NCBI GenBank assembly: GCA_903925535.1
Contig: CAIYFY010000335.1
Coordinates: 1-34,887, forward strand
Origin: an uncultured Bacteroidota bacterium
Lineage (GTDB): Bacteria; Bacteroidota; Bacteroidia; Chitinophagales; Saprospiraceae
Length of the DNA stretch: 34,887 nt
Direction: 5' to 3'
This document shows positions 6,716 through 14,520 of the stretch, piece by piece. The position numbers and the translations under genes are program-made. Every line of letters starts with the position of its first letter. Position 1 is the first letter of the stretch. Under the pieces are notes generated by a model that was given only the letters and a program-made list of their open reading frames with translations, was not told the DNA's origin and did not search any database.

Positions 6716-8377
6716 ATGGAAAAACCCTGGCTTCAGCACTATCCGGCAGGCGTCCCGGCCAATATCAATCCTGATGCGTACGCACGCGTGACGGATATGC
6801 TCGACGAATGCTTTGTCAAATACAAGGATCGTCCGGCATTTTATTTCATGGGTAAAATGCTCACCTTTAAACAAGTGGATGAAATGAGCCGCCATTTCGG
6901 CGCTTACCTGCGCACGCGCGGGCTCGAACCGGGTGACCGTATTGCGCTCATGATGCCCAATATCATGCAGTATCCGATTGCCATGTTCGGCGCCTTAAGG
7001 GCAGGACTGATTCTGGTGAATACCAATCCGCTCTATACACCGAGGGAAATGCGGCACCAGTTTGTTGATTCCGGCGCCAAGGCAATTATCATCGCAGAGA
7101 ATTTTGCCCACAATCTCGAGCAGATTATTGGCGAAACCCAGATCAAAACTGTCATCCTGACTTCTATCGGCGAGATGCTCGGACTGAAAGGCGCGGTAGT
7201 AAATTTTGTGATTCGCAGGATAAAGAAGATGGTACCCAAATACAATCTTCAGAATACTATTTGCTTCACGGATGCCATCAGTCAGGGTAAAAAATTTACT
7301 ATCCCCAAACATGAGTCGGGCCCCGATGATGTCATAGCCCTGCAGTACACGGGTGGAACAACGGGTGTTGCCAAGGGAGCCATGCTTACGAACCGCAACC
7401 TGGTGGCCAATATGATCCAGATTCGTGCGTGGCTCAATCCGCTGTTCACGGATGGTGCAAATCCGGTCGTGCTTTGTCCGCTGCCGCTGTATCACATCTT
7501 CTCCTTCACCGTAAACTGCCTGGCATTCATGGAGGCAGGCGGTACCAACGTACTGATTGTCAACGCCCGCGATTTGTCGGCACTCATCAAGGAGTGGAAG
7601 AAATATCCGGTAAACCTGATGACGGGTGTGAATACGCTGTATAACGGACTGCTGAATCATCCAGATTTCAAAACTATTGATTTCAGTACGCTGCGTGCCA
7701 GCGTGGGCGGAGCGATGGCTGTACAGCGTGCGGTTGCCGAGCGCTGGCAACAGGTTACAGGTTGTCAGTTGACCGAAGGGTATGGTATGACGGAGAGCAG
7801 TCCGGTAATCACTGTCAATCCGGTGGACAGTACCATGCGGATTGGAACGATTGGCGTACCCATGCCTTCTACAGACGTGCGGATTGTGGATGACAGCGGG
7901 GATCCGCTGCCTGCCGGAAGCGATCATATCGGTGAAATACAGGCGCGCGGTCCTCAGGTAATGAAAGGTTACTGGCAGCGCCCCGAGGCTACTGCCGAAA
8001 CCATCAAGGACGGCTGGCTGTGCACTGGAGACATCGGCTTTATGCATCCTGACGGATTTTTCCAGATAGTTGACCGGAAAAAAGACATGATTCTGGTGTC
8101 GGGCTTCAATGTATTCCCCAATGAGATTGAGGATGTACTGGCACTGCACCCGAAGGTGCTGGAGTCGGCTGCCGTTGGCGTGCCCGATGAAAAATCCGGG
8201 GAGGTGGTGAAGATCTTTGTTGTGAAAAAAGATCCCTCACTCACTGCGGAGGAACTCGTGGCTCACTGCAGGGAGAACCTGACGGCCTACAAGGTGCCGC
8301 GCCATGTTGAATTCCGCGATGCTTTGCCCAAAACCAACGTCGGAAAGATACTCAGACGGGAGCTCAGGGGGCTTTAG
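6716..8377 (+). CDS. fadD: Long-chain fatty acid--CoA ligase (AMP-dependent synthetase)
   Basis: A 553-residue member of the ANL superfamily. Visible motifs: the phosphate-binding loop YTGGTTGVAKG (residues 211-221), GYGMTESSP (A5) in the middle, CTGDIGFMHPDGFFQIVDRK (A7/A8 with the adenylate-binding Asp and hinge), and the C-terminal catalytic Lys in KTNVGKILRREL. It activates fatty acids to acyl-CoA via an acyl-adenylate, for beta-oxidation or lipid recycling. Length and the LVSGFNVFPNEIE segment fit the FadD subgroup. No clear -33/-7 promoter is seen in the AT-rich 170-bp upstream gap. The next gene starts 6 bp after its stop and is probably co-transcribed. Confidence 0.93.
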   Translation: MEKPWLQHYPAGVPANINPDAYARVTDMLDECFVKYKDRPAFYFMGKMLTFKQVDEMSRHFGAYLRTRGLEPGDRIALMMPNIMQYPIAMFGALRAGLILVNTNPLYTPREMRHQFVDSGAKAIIIAENFAHNLEQIIGETQIKTVILTSIGEMLGLKGAVVNFVIRRIKKMVPKYNLQNTICFTDAISQGKKFTIPKHESGPDDVIALQYTGGTTGVAKGAMLTNRNLVANMIQIRAWLNPLFTDGANPVVLCPLPLYHIFSFTVNCLAFMEAGGTNVLIVNARDLSALIKEWKKYPVNLMTGVNTLYNGLLNHPDFKTIDFSTLRASVGGAMAVQRAVAERWQQVTGCQLTEGYGMTESSPVITVNPVDSTMRIGTIGVPMPSTDVRIVDDSGDPLPAGSDHIGEIQARGPQVMKGYWQRPEATAETIKDGWLCTGDIGFMHPDGFFQIVDRKKDMILVSGFNVFPNEIEDVLALHPKVLESAAVGVPDEKSGEVVKIFVVKKDPSLTAEELVAHCRENLTAYKVPRHVEFRDALPKTNVGKILRRELRGL

Positions 8378-8383
8378 CAGCTT

Positions 8384-9412
8384 GTGATAATTCATACACC
8401 ATGTGCCGACCTGGCAGTGGTTTGTTCTCAACCAAATGATCAATCAGTGGACACAAGAAAATACAAATGGTTGCTGTTGCTGTCGGTAGCGGCAGTAACC
8501 ATTTCTGTCCTGCTCTTTTTTGCTACCCGGGCGGCTTGTGGCAATATCCCGGCATCAGTCCCCGTGATTACCGATACCGTTCCGCCCCCTGTGCGCGATT
8601 ATGCCTCTTTTTACGTGGTTACAAGGGAGGTAAAGGTAAAGGACTATTTCAAGTTTATGGATACACTGGTGCGGCGCCTCGACAGCGAGGTATCCTTCGA
8701 TTTGAATGAATACATCCTGCTGCGTACCAATCCGAGACTGCTCGACAGCCTGATGGGTACCGATTATTACCTGAGGAAGGCCCGCGGAGAGTTTGTTTAC
8801 AACCAGAAACAGCTGGCAGTTCTCCACAAGGGAGATACAATTTTCATTCCGGGAGACTCCCTGGCGGCCCGTGTAAAGCGGCGGATGGACGCCACCTGGC
8901 TCGATATCAATATCCCGGAGTTCAGGCTCCGTATTGTGGAGGGCAGTGATACCCTTCATACATTGCCCGTGCGCGTGGGACAAAACCGGCAGCGATTTCT
9001 TGAAACCATCGGCAGGGATGAAATTCTGCGCACCAAAACCGGTACGGGAAAGATCATCCGCGTAAACAAGTATCCTGTGTGGACCAACCCTGTGGACGGA
9101 GAAGAGTACAAGGATACCGAGCGTGATGACGGGCTGCGCACAAAAATGCCTCAGATACCCTGGCTCGAGCCTGAAATCAACGGCGCCCGTTACGGACAGA
9201 TGATACACCCCACCACCAATCCGGAAACCCTGAACAAGGCCTATTCAAATGGCTGTATCGGGGCTTCCGAGGCCGACAGCTGGCTGATCTATGCCATGGC
9301 GCCCATCGGTACCAGAGTAGTTATTCGTTACGACAGAATGAAAATAACGGCGCAGGGGGATACCGTGTGGCTCAGGCACGTGTACGACAAGAAGAAAATG
9401 AAGAAAGAGTAA
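8384..9412 (+). CDS. Membrane-anchored L,D-transpeptidase (YkuD domain)
   Basis: A 342-residue protein with one N-terminal transmembrane segment (about residues 28-47, KWLLLLSVAAVTISVLLFFA), then a periplasmic part ending in a YkuD/ErfK catalytic domain. The active-site signature is His275-Pro-Thr-Thr...Ser-Asn-Gly-Cys291-Ile-Gly-Ala-Ser, with Cys291 the nucleophile. Such enzymes form 3-3 crosslinks in peptidoglycan or attach proteins to it. The first 27 residues before the membrane segment are unusually long; a GTG at codon 22 is a possible alternative start. It follows the acyl-CoA ligase by 6 bp and converges on the ATPase gene. Confidence 0.88.
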   Translation: MIIHTPCADLAVVCSQPNDQSVDTRKYKWLLLLSVAAVTISVLLFFATRAACGNIPASVPVITDTVPPPVRDYASFYVVTREVKVKDYFKFMDTLVRRLDSEVSFDLNEYILLRTNPRLLDSLMGTDYYLRKARGEFVYNQKQLAVLHKGDTIFIPGDSLAARVKRRMDATWLDINIPEFRLRIVEGSDTLHTLPVRVGQNRQRFLETIGRDEILRTKTGTGKIIRVNKYPVWTNPVDGEEYKDTERDDGLRTKMPQIPWLEPEINGARYGQMIHPTTNPETLNKAYSNGCIGASEADSWLIYAMAPIGTRVVIRYDRMKITAQGDTVWLRHVYDKKKMKKE

Positions 9413-9430
9413 GCATAGGCCTGCTTTGTA

Positions 9431-10864
9431 TCATTCGAAAAGCGCATCCATGGTGAGTGAAACGTCCACGAGTCCGGTGCTGTGTTCATTGGGAATCAGT
9501 AGAAAGGGGGAGATAACGGTCAGGAAAACCTGCTTTTTGGTCTGGGTCACAGCCTTGAAGTGAGCAATTTTATGTCTCATTTCTGTTGCCATAGCTCTGG
9601 TTAGGAGCCATTCTTCCCTGTAGAACTTCAACTCGCATATATTGATGGAGTGATCGTTTCTGTCAATCAGCAGATCAATCTGAATACCGGGTTGCTCACT
9701 ATTTCCCCGGATAGAAAAGGTTGAAGATTCGGTATGAACAGCAGCGATTCCCAATGCCTTTTTAATTTGTGGCAGATGCCGAAGGGCAATATTTTCAAAG
9801 GCATAGCCGCTCCAGCTTTTCCAGGACTGGTTCTGGCTGAATGTTTGCCAGGAGCCTCGTTGTACATCGTTGTTTTCTTCGATAAATTTCAGATAAAAAA
9901 GTGAGTACTCGTCGGTCAGTCGGAAACGCATCTCTTTTTTCTTCTTGCCATAGGCGTAAAAACCAGTGATGAATCCAGAACTCTCCAGTTCCTCCAGTAC
10001 CCGGGATGTATTACCTCCGTTAGCCAGTTCTCCATGTTCAATGATTTCCGATCTTGTCAATCCGTGTCTGGAACGGGCCAGTAACCGGATCATTTTAATG
10101 TGTATATATGCCTGATCAAAAAGAGCGGGATACAGCTGCTGAAACTCGTCGGTCAGCAGTCCATTGGGTGAAAAGCAGATGTAGTCAATATTTTGGGCTG
10201 CTGTTTTTCCCCCTTCAATTTCTTTCAGGTAATGAGGAATACCACCCAGGGCCATATATATCTGGAGTAACTGGTAGCGATCGAGCCGTACGCCGCGATG
10301 AATCAGGAAAGCCTCGGTTTCCGCCAGATTGAAGGGTTGAAGATGGATACGGCGTGTGATACGGTTGTAAAGCCCGCCTCTGTCGCGTACGACATTTTGT
10401 ATCATCCAGGAGGCGGCCGAGCCGCAAATAACCAGCATGATGTTATTTTGTGATGCCCAGCTGTTCCAGAAGTACCCCAGGGCAGACAGGAAATCGGAGC
10501 GGCGTGTTGCCAACCAGGGCAGTTCGTCGAAAAACAGCACACTCCTCCGGGATTGACTCGTTGCCTCCAGCCACAAGACAAGCATTTTGAATGCTTCGTG
10601 CCAGTTGCCAGGCCTTTGAAAAGGTACTGCAGGTTTGGCATGAATGGTCAGGCGATCGGCAAAATTCTGCAGTTGCTGTCGCATACCGGTACGCTGCTCC
10701 CCCGTCAGTTCAAAGTCAATTTTGCCGTACAATGCCTGGCGAACCAGAAAGGTTTTACCCACCCGCCTTCTGCCAATCAGAGCTACCATCTCTGATTCAT
10801 TCGAATTCAGAGCCTTGTTCAGTACTTCGATTTCAGACTTTCTGCCAACAAGAATTTGTTTCAT
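9431..10864 (-). CDS. AAA ATPase with C-terminal PD-(D/E)XK nuclease-like domain
   Basis: A 477-residue protein of the ATPase_2/DUF234 group, common in archaea and Bacteroidota and of unresolved function. Walker A is Gly31-Arg-Arg-Arg-Val-Gly-Lys-Thr38; Walker B is VLFFDE with Asp113-Glu114. A winged-helix-like region lies around residues 255-330 (RHGLTRSEIIEHGELANGGN...). The C-terminal domain shows Asp397 (IQIDLLID) and Glu411-Leu-Lys413 (ICELKF), the PD-(D/E)XK catalytic pattern, so it may cut or bind nucleic acid. It stands alone between convergent and divergent neighbours. Its promoter is interleaved with a repeated 17-bp sequence (10890-10992), which suggests autoregulation. These genes are often scattered and laterally moved. 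Confidence 0.88.
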   Translation of the reverse strand: MKQILVGRKSEIEVLNKALNSNESEMVALIGRRRVGKTFLVRQALYGKIDFELTGEQRTGMRQQLQNFADRLTIHAKPAVPFQRPGNWHEAFKMLVLWLEATSQSRRSVLFFDELPWLATRRSDFLSALGYFWNSWASQNNIMLVICGSAASWMIQNVVRDRGGLYNRITRRIHLQPFNLAETEAFLIHRGVRLDRYQLLQIYMALGGIPHYLKEIEGGKTAAQNIDYICFSPNGLLTDEFQQLYPALFDQAYIHIKMIRLLARSRHGLTRSEIIEHGELANGGNTSRVLEELESSGFITGFYAYGKKKKEMRFRLTDEYSLFYLKFIEENNDVQRGSWQTFSQNQSWKSWSGYAFENIALRHLPQIKKALGIAAVHTESSTFSIRGNSEQPGIQIDLLIDRNDHSINICELKFYREEWLLTRAMATEMRHKIAHFKAVTQTKKQVFLTVISPFLLIPNEHSTGLVDVSLTMDALFE

Positions 10865-10889
10865 ATAGCTGAATTATACCCGGACTAGC

Positions 10890-10992
10890 TTCATATCGGG
10901 CTAAATCGTTGCAAATTTAGTACATTTAGCCCGATATGAAAATTTATATCGGGCTAAATATTTATTTTAAAGGGTGATTTAGCCATATATAA
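10890..10992. repeat. Four-copy inverted/direct operator-like repeat array
   Basis: Unit TTCATATCGGGCTAAAT. Copy 1 (10890-10906) is direct. Copy 2 (10924-10940) is its exact inverse. Copy 3 (10943-10959) is direct with one change (TTTATATCGGGCTAAAT). A degenerate inverse copy (ATTTAGCCATATATAA) is at 10977-10992. Copies 1 and 2 are 17 bp apart, copies 2 and 3 are 2 bp apart. Confidence 0.9.
10912..10942 (-). promoter_or_regulatory. ATPase promoter embedded in the repeat array
   Basis: On the minus strand, TTTT (10939-10942), 19-nt spacer, TAAATTTG (10912-10919). Repeat copy 2 fills most of the spacer and copy 1 lies at the predicted transcription start, so a bound protein would block polymerase. 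Confidence 0.6.
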
Positions 10993-11024
10993 TTTAATTT
11001 TCTAATGTTTTATGCTGAATTGTT

Positions 11025-11054
11025 TTTGCTTTTGCCTGCCGGCATTTAACTTTG
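11025..11054 (+). promoter_or_regulatory. Promoter of DUF3293 gene, probably leaderless
   Basis: TTTG (11025-11028), 18-nt spacer, TAACTTTG (11047-11054). Only four bases separate the -7 box from the ATG at 11059, so the transcript would start at or next to the A of ATG. Confidence 0.6.
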
Positions 11055-11058
11055 TCTC

Positions 11059-11466
11059 ATGCATACTGATCCACAGATACTCGCATACCACAACACGGAT
11101 TACCGTGTAAACGGCTTCCGGCACCCCATTCGCATTGGTGAGTTGTCGTCAGAGGCAGACGAGTTGCTACGAGAACATGATTTTACCGAATGGGCTTTTA
11201 TCACAGCCTGGAACCCCATGTCGGAACCGCTTGGTGATGCGGAAAACAGACTCAGAAACGCCGAACTGAAGTCGCAGCTGAGTGCATGGGTAGTAATGGA
11301 GGGAGCGGGCTGTGCCCGCGACGGGAGGTGGCCTCCCGAGGAGAGCTTCCTGGTAGCAGGTATCCCGTTTGAAAGTGCTGTGGCGCTTGCACGTGTTTAT
11401 GCGCAGCGCGCATTTGTGTACGGGAGAGCGGGTGAACCTGCCGTCTTGTGGGTGGAGAAGCAGTGA
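11059..11466 (+). CDS. DUF3293 family protein
   Basis: A 135-residue cytosolic protein. It matches the DUF3293 pattern: an N-terminal Tyr-rich segment, then FITAWNPMSEPLGDAENRLRN, a Gly-containing middle ending in PPEESFLVAGI, and a C-terminal VLWVEKQ. The family is widespread and of unknown function. No signal peptide or membrane segment is seen. It is convergent with the two OmpH genes and separated from them by a stem-loop at 11472-11503. The -7 box lies four bases before the ATG, which fixes the start. Confidence 0.82.
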   Translation: MHTDPQILAYHNTDYRVNGFRHPIRIGELSSEADELLREHDFTEWAFITAWNPMSEPLGDAENRLRNAELKSQLSAWVVMEGAGCARDGRWPPEESFLVAGIPFESAVALARVYAQRAFVYGRAGEPAVLWVEKQ

Positions 11467-11471
11467 ACAAA

Positions 11472-11503
11472 CAACAAGGGGCGGCACGAAGCCACCCCTG
11501 TTG
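11472..11503. terminator. Stem-loop between convergent genes
   Basis: AGGGGCGGC (11477-11485) pairs with GCCACCCCT (11491-11499) with one mismatch and a 5-nt ACGAA loop. CAAC/GTTG extends the stem past one bulged A. There is no long T tract, so it is a terminator-like or mRNA-end-stabilising hairpin usable by both convergent genes. Confidence 0.55.
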
Positions 11504-11528
11504 AATATCATTCGAACCAGCGAGTGGT

Positions 11529-12041
11529 TTACTCGGCGATGCCCAGTTTGTTCTTTACCTGTTTGGTGACGTCGAGAGACGGGTCGGCATAGAGCAGTAC
11601 GTTGGTATTGGCATCGAATACGAAGGCGAATCCGTTTTCGATAGCGACCACCTTCATGGCGTCATTTACCTTGTCGAGAATTGGCTGGAAGAGCTCCTGG
11701 CGTTTGGCAGAGAGTTTCTGGTAAACTTCCTGCTCGTACTGGGCAATTTTTTCCTGTTCTTCCTCCAGTTTTGCCGTCTGGATCTCAACATCCTTGGGAG
11801 ATATTAGTCCCTGGTCCTGTTTTCTTTTGAGTTCTTCGGCTTTGTCCTGCAGCGACTTCACCATTTCCTGACCGCGTTTGGTCAGTTGCGTCTGAAAGCC
11901 CTGCAGTTCGCTTTCAGCCTGTTTGACCTCCGGAATTTCTGTCAGGAGATCTGTTGAATTGCAATATCCGAATTTCTGGGCACTGGCAGAGAAGGCAGTG
12001 AGCAGTGTCAGGCAAAGACCTGCAAAGAGTGATCTGTTCAT
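11529..12041 (-). CDS. OmpH/Skp family periplasmic chaperone (copy 2)
   Basis: A 170-residue protein with signal peptide MNRSLFAGLCLTLLTAFSAS followed by AQ, and then a long charged coiled coil (residues about 45-125, rich in Glu, Gln and Lys) between short beta segments, the Skp/OmpH jellyfish architecture. Skp holds unfolded outer membrane proteins on their way to BAM. The frame extends 20 codons upstream to 12101, but ATG 12041 gives the proper signal peptide. It lies 46 bp after a paralogue and shares its C-terminal pattern (FAFVFDANTNVLLYADPSLD), so the pair is an old tandem duplication. The bamA gene that often accompanies skp is not present here. Confidence 0.9.
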   Translation of the reverse strand: MNRSLFAGLCLTLLTAFSASAQKFGYCNSTDLLTEIPEVKQAESELQGFQTQLTKRGQEMVKSLQDKAEELKRKQDQGLISPKDVEIQTAKLEEEQEKIAQYEQEVYQKLSAKRQELFQPILDKVNDAMKVVAIENGFAFVFDANTNVLLYADPSLDVTKQVKNKLGIAE

Positions 12042-12087
12042 TTTACTCAGTTGTGATGTTTTTCGTTCAAGATGTGCGGCACTGTGA

Positions 12088-12603
12088 TTATTTCTTGACA
12101 AGCGCCTTGATATCCTCGGTTTTGTCGTTTTTGCTGTCGGAGAAAAGGAGTCCGGAAGCGCTTCCCTTGTCGAAAATGAATTCGAACCCTTTGTCGGTTG
12201 CGAAACGCTCGATGGCTCCGTAAACCTTGTCCTGAACAGGCTTTACCAGTTCTTCGCGCTTTTTGAAAAGGGCGCCTTCGGGACCAAACTTCTGGCGCTG
12301 CAGTTCACGCACGTCTTTTTCCTTGTTCAGTATTTCCTCCTCACGCTGTTTTTTCATCTCCTCGCTCATGAGAACCTGTTCTGCCTGATACTTGCTGTAC
12401 ATGCCCTTGATCTTGTCCTGTTCCTGGGCAATTTCCTGGCGCCAGGCAGTGGCAATCTTGTCGAGTTGTTCCTGGGCTTTCTGATATTCAGGCAGGCTTT
12501 CCAGTACGGCAGTTACGTCAACCACGGCAATCCGTTGTGCTGCAGCAAAAGATATCATTGCAAATGAGAGCAACAGGGTGGAAGCAATTTTTCTGATCGT
12601 CAT
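12088..12603 (-). CDS. OmpH/Skp family periplasmic chaperone (copy 1)
   Basis: A 171-residue protein with signal peptide MTIRKIASTLLLSFAMISFA followed by AAQ, and then RIAVVDVTAVLESLPEYQKA, the conserved OmpH N-terminal strand-helix. A Lys/Glu/Gln-rich coiled coil follows (about 45-120). The C-terminal IERFATDKGFEFIFDKGSASG closes the small beta body. It is the first gene of the tandem pair and probably the promoter-proximal one: a TACTTTTG box lies upstream at 12645-12652. Role is inferred from the family: periplasmic holdase for outer membrane proteins, of which this window encodes several. Confidence 0.9.
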   Translation of the reverse strand: MTIRKIASTLLLSFAMISFAAAQRIAVVDVTAVLESLPEYQKAQEQLDKIATAWRQEIAQEQDKIKGMYSKYQAEQVLMSEEMKKQREEEILNKEKDVRELQRQKFGPEGALFKKREELVKPVQDKVYGAIERFATDKGFEFIFDKGSASGLLFSDSKNDKTEDIKALVKK

Positions 12604-12644
12604 AGCGGTCTGATTTTAATTGAGTGTGATGGTCATTTCCGGCT

Positions 12645-12652
12645 CAAAAGTA
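12645..12652 (-). promoter_or_regulatory. -7 box of the ompH pair
   Basis: TACTTTTG on the minus strand matches TAnnTTTG and lies 41 bp upstream of ATG 12603. The -33 element is not convincing. Confidence 0.45.
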
Positions 12653-12807
12653 GGGGCTTTCTGTTCTTTTTTGAATAAATGACTTGTATTTGGCAACGAC
12701 AGTTGCCCGGTTTCTTTAATTATTTTTACCAAACAAATTCTAACAATTTCATTATCAATATTTTAAGTATCAATCTCCTGCGGGCGGGTCCTGATGTTTA
12801 ACCGCAT

Positions 12808-12839
12808 TTTAACCATGTTGAAATAATTAACTATATTTG
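12808..12839 (+). promoter_or_regulatory. Promoter of the membrane AraC-type regulator
   Basis: TTTA (12808-12811), 20-nt spacer, TATATTTG (12832-12839), 23 bp before ATG 12863. One mismatch to the -33 consensus. Confidence 0.6.
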
Positions 12840-12862
12840 CGCTCATTCATGCTCAAACACCG

Positions 12863-14428
12863 ATGTACTCACGTTATTTCAGCTACGTATTGAGTCTGCT
12901 GCTCCTGTGTACCTGTGACCTCAGGGCACAGGACATCGCTTCGCGTGATTCCATAAACAATCAGGTGGCACTGCTCAGAAAACTGACGCAGTCCGGAAAT
13001 TTTGAGCAGGCACAGGTGGAGGCTGTTGCACTGAGGGAAAGCATGAAGAGCGGGCAGGTTCCCCTCGAGCCTGAAATGCTGGCATTGCTGTCGGATATTT
13101 ACAGGGCCAATCTGGACGACAGAAGTATTGCGCAACTGCTGTCAGATGCCGAACAGGATGCTCGAAATCAGCGTGATTTCTCCGTAAAAATCGCACTGCT
13201 GGAAGCAATGGTGCGGGAGTGTAAAAAGTGGTTGTTGCCCGAGCGCGCATTCAACGTCCAGACGCTGGTCATCGCAGCCCGCGACTCGCAGCACATGCAG
13301 TCACTAAGAGCTTTGGAGGCTGATATGCAGCTGCGGATTGATTCAATTGCAGCCCAGCGCGGGGAGGAGGTGGCGCAGGACGAACAACTGCTGAAAACTG
13401 AGCGAAACACTGGTCTGGCCGTCGGCGGTGGTATATTGCTTTCTCTCATCATACTGCTGGTTCTGCTGCTCAGAAACAATTCCCGATGGCAGAAAGTACT
13501 TTCCAAAAGAGAGCTGGAGTGGGAAATTGAAAAGGGCAATCTCCTCAAGGAATATGAAGAAACAGCTGCCATGCAGGTGATTGCTGCATCCCAGGCTGTT
13601 GTGCCTGCCGAAAGTCAGCGTCCGGTGTCTGTGACATTCCCACAGGGACCCGAACCGGACCAGATTGCGTTGCTGATAGAACCCAACAGACAGGTTGTCC
13701 TGTATCTCAAGTCGTTGCTGTCGGATCGGTTCCGGATTGAGACAGCCCGTACAGCCATAGAAGGACTGCAAATGACTTCGGATATGTTACCTGATCTGGT
13801 AGTATGCGATGCACTCCTGAACGGACAGTCTGGTATCGAGATTGCCCGACAGATAAAACTGGCTGAACGCACCAATCACATCCCAGTGGTGCTCCTTACC
13901 AACAAATTCGGCAATGAAGGCAAACTTGATGCATTAAGAGCCGGCGCAGACGTCTGGTTCACGCGTCCGGTTATTGACGATGAGTTTGATGCTTCGGTTC
14001 AGCGGCTGATGGATGAACGCAAACTCCGTCACGAGGATTTTGTCCGGTTTATTCATCTTTATTTCACGGATAACAGAATACCGGCGCCCGAGCCATTCCT
14101 GCAATATACCGTCGAGTTTATTGAGCAAAATCTCGGGAATCCGGATTTTATGGCCTCTGAAATAGCCAAAAATCTGCAGTTGTCTAATACGCATTTTACC
14201 AAGAAACTCATGGTTCTTACTGGCAAGGAACCAGTTCAGCTGATTCGCGAGTTAAGACTGGAAAAGGCCAGGGTATTGCTGGAGAAACGCGCTGGTACAC
14301 CCAATGTTATCTCTGAACTGGTTGGCTTCTCCAATCCGGGTGCTTTCTCGCTCGCCTTCAAAGACTATTTCGGCGAGAATACCCTCCTGCTGTATTCATT
14401 CCCGGGTGTTCGTCCGGGTAATAGTTAA
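12863..14428 (+). CDS. Membrane-anchored AraC-type regulator with pseudo-receiver domain
   Basis: A 521-residue protein. Signal peptide (1-23, ends DLRAQ), a helical TPR-like periplasmic domain (about 25-180), one transmembrane helix (184-203), a short coiled linker, a response-regulator receiver-like domain (267-380), and an AraC-type double HTH (about 412-515, with EIAKNLQLSNTHFTKKL and the second HTH around SELVGFSNPGAFSLAF). The receiver keeps Asp316 (phosphoacceptor position) and Thr346. The acidic pair is Glu273-Pro274 instead of Asp-Asp, and the conserved Lys is Arg368, so normal phosphorylation is doubtful. Unlike Bacteroidota hybrid two-component systems, no HisKA or HATPase domain is present. 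It probably senses a periplasmic cue and binds DNA from the membrane. The beta-barrel gene 92 bp downstream is a natural target candidate. Confidence 0.88.
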   Translation: MYSRYFSYVLSLLLLCTCDLRAQDIASRDSINNQVALLRKLTQSGNFEQAQVEAVALRESMKSGQVPLEPEMLALLSDIYRANLDDRSIAQLLSDAEQDARNQRDFSVKIALLEAMVRECKKWLLPERAFNVQTLVIAARDSQHMQSLRALEADMQLRIDSIAAQRGEEVAQDEQLLKTERNTGLAVGGGILLSLIILLVLLLRNNSRWQKVLSKRELEWEIEKGNLLKEYEETAAMQVIAASQAVVPAESQRPVSVTFPQGPEPDQIALLIEPNRQVVLYLKSLLSDRFRIETARTAIEGLQMTSDMLPDLVVCDALLNGQSGIEIARQIKLAERTNHIPVVLLTNKFGNEGKLDALRAGADVWFTRPVIDDEFDASVQRLMDERKLRHEDFVRFIHLYFTDNRIPAPEPFLQYTVEFIEQNLGNPDFMASEIAKNLQLSNTHFTKKLMVLTGKEPVQLIRELRLEKARVLLEKRAGTPNVISELVGFSNPGAFSLAFKDYFGENTLLLYSFPGVRPGNS

Positions 14429-14520
14429 AGTTTCCGTTTCCTGAACACAGTTCCCGAAACACGGCGTTTATGAGGTCTCGATTCCTTTGGCGCCGCCAAT
14501 CACCACAATTCCACCTGCTC

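Noticed and set aside
6995..8149. 384-codon open frame on the minus strand inside the acyl-CoA ligase gene
   Set aside because: It lies fully antisense to a gene with all ANL motifs, has no recognisable domain and is a codon-bias shadow.
10890..10992. CRISPR-like array
   Set aside because: The copies alternate in orientation, with spacers of 2 to 17 bp, and there are no cas genes; it is an operator-type array.
9431..11466. ATPase plus DUF3293 as an anti-phage defence island
   Set aside because: The two genes are divergent, with separate promoters, and no other defence gene is nearby; the nuclease-like domain alone is not enough.
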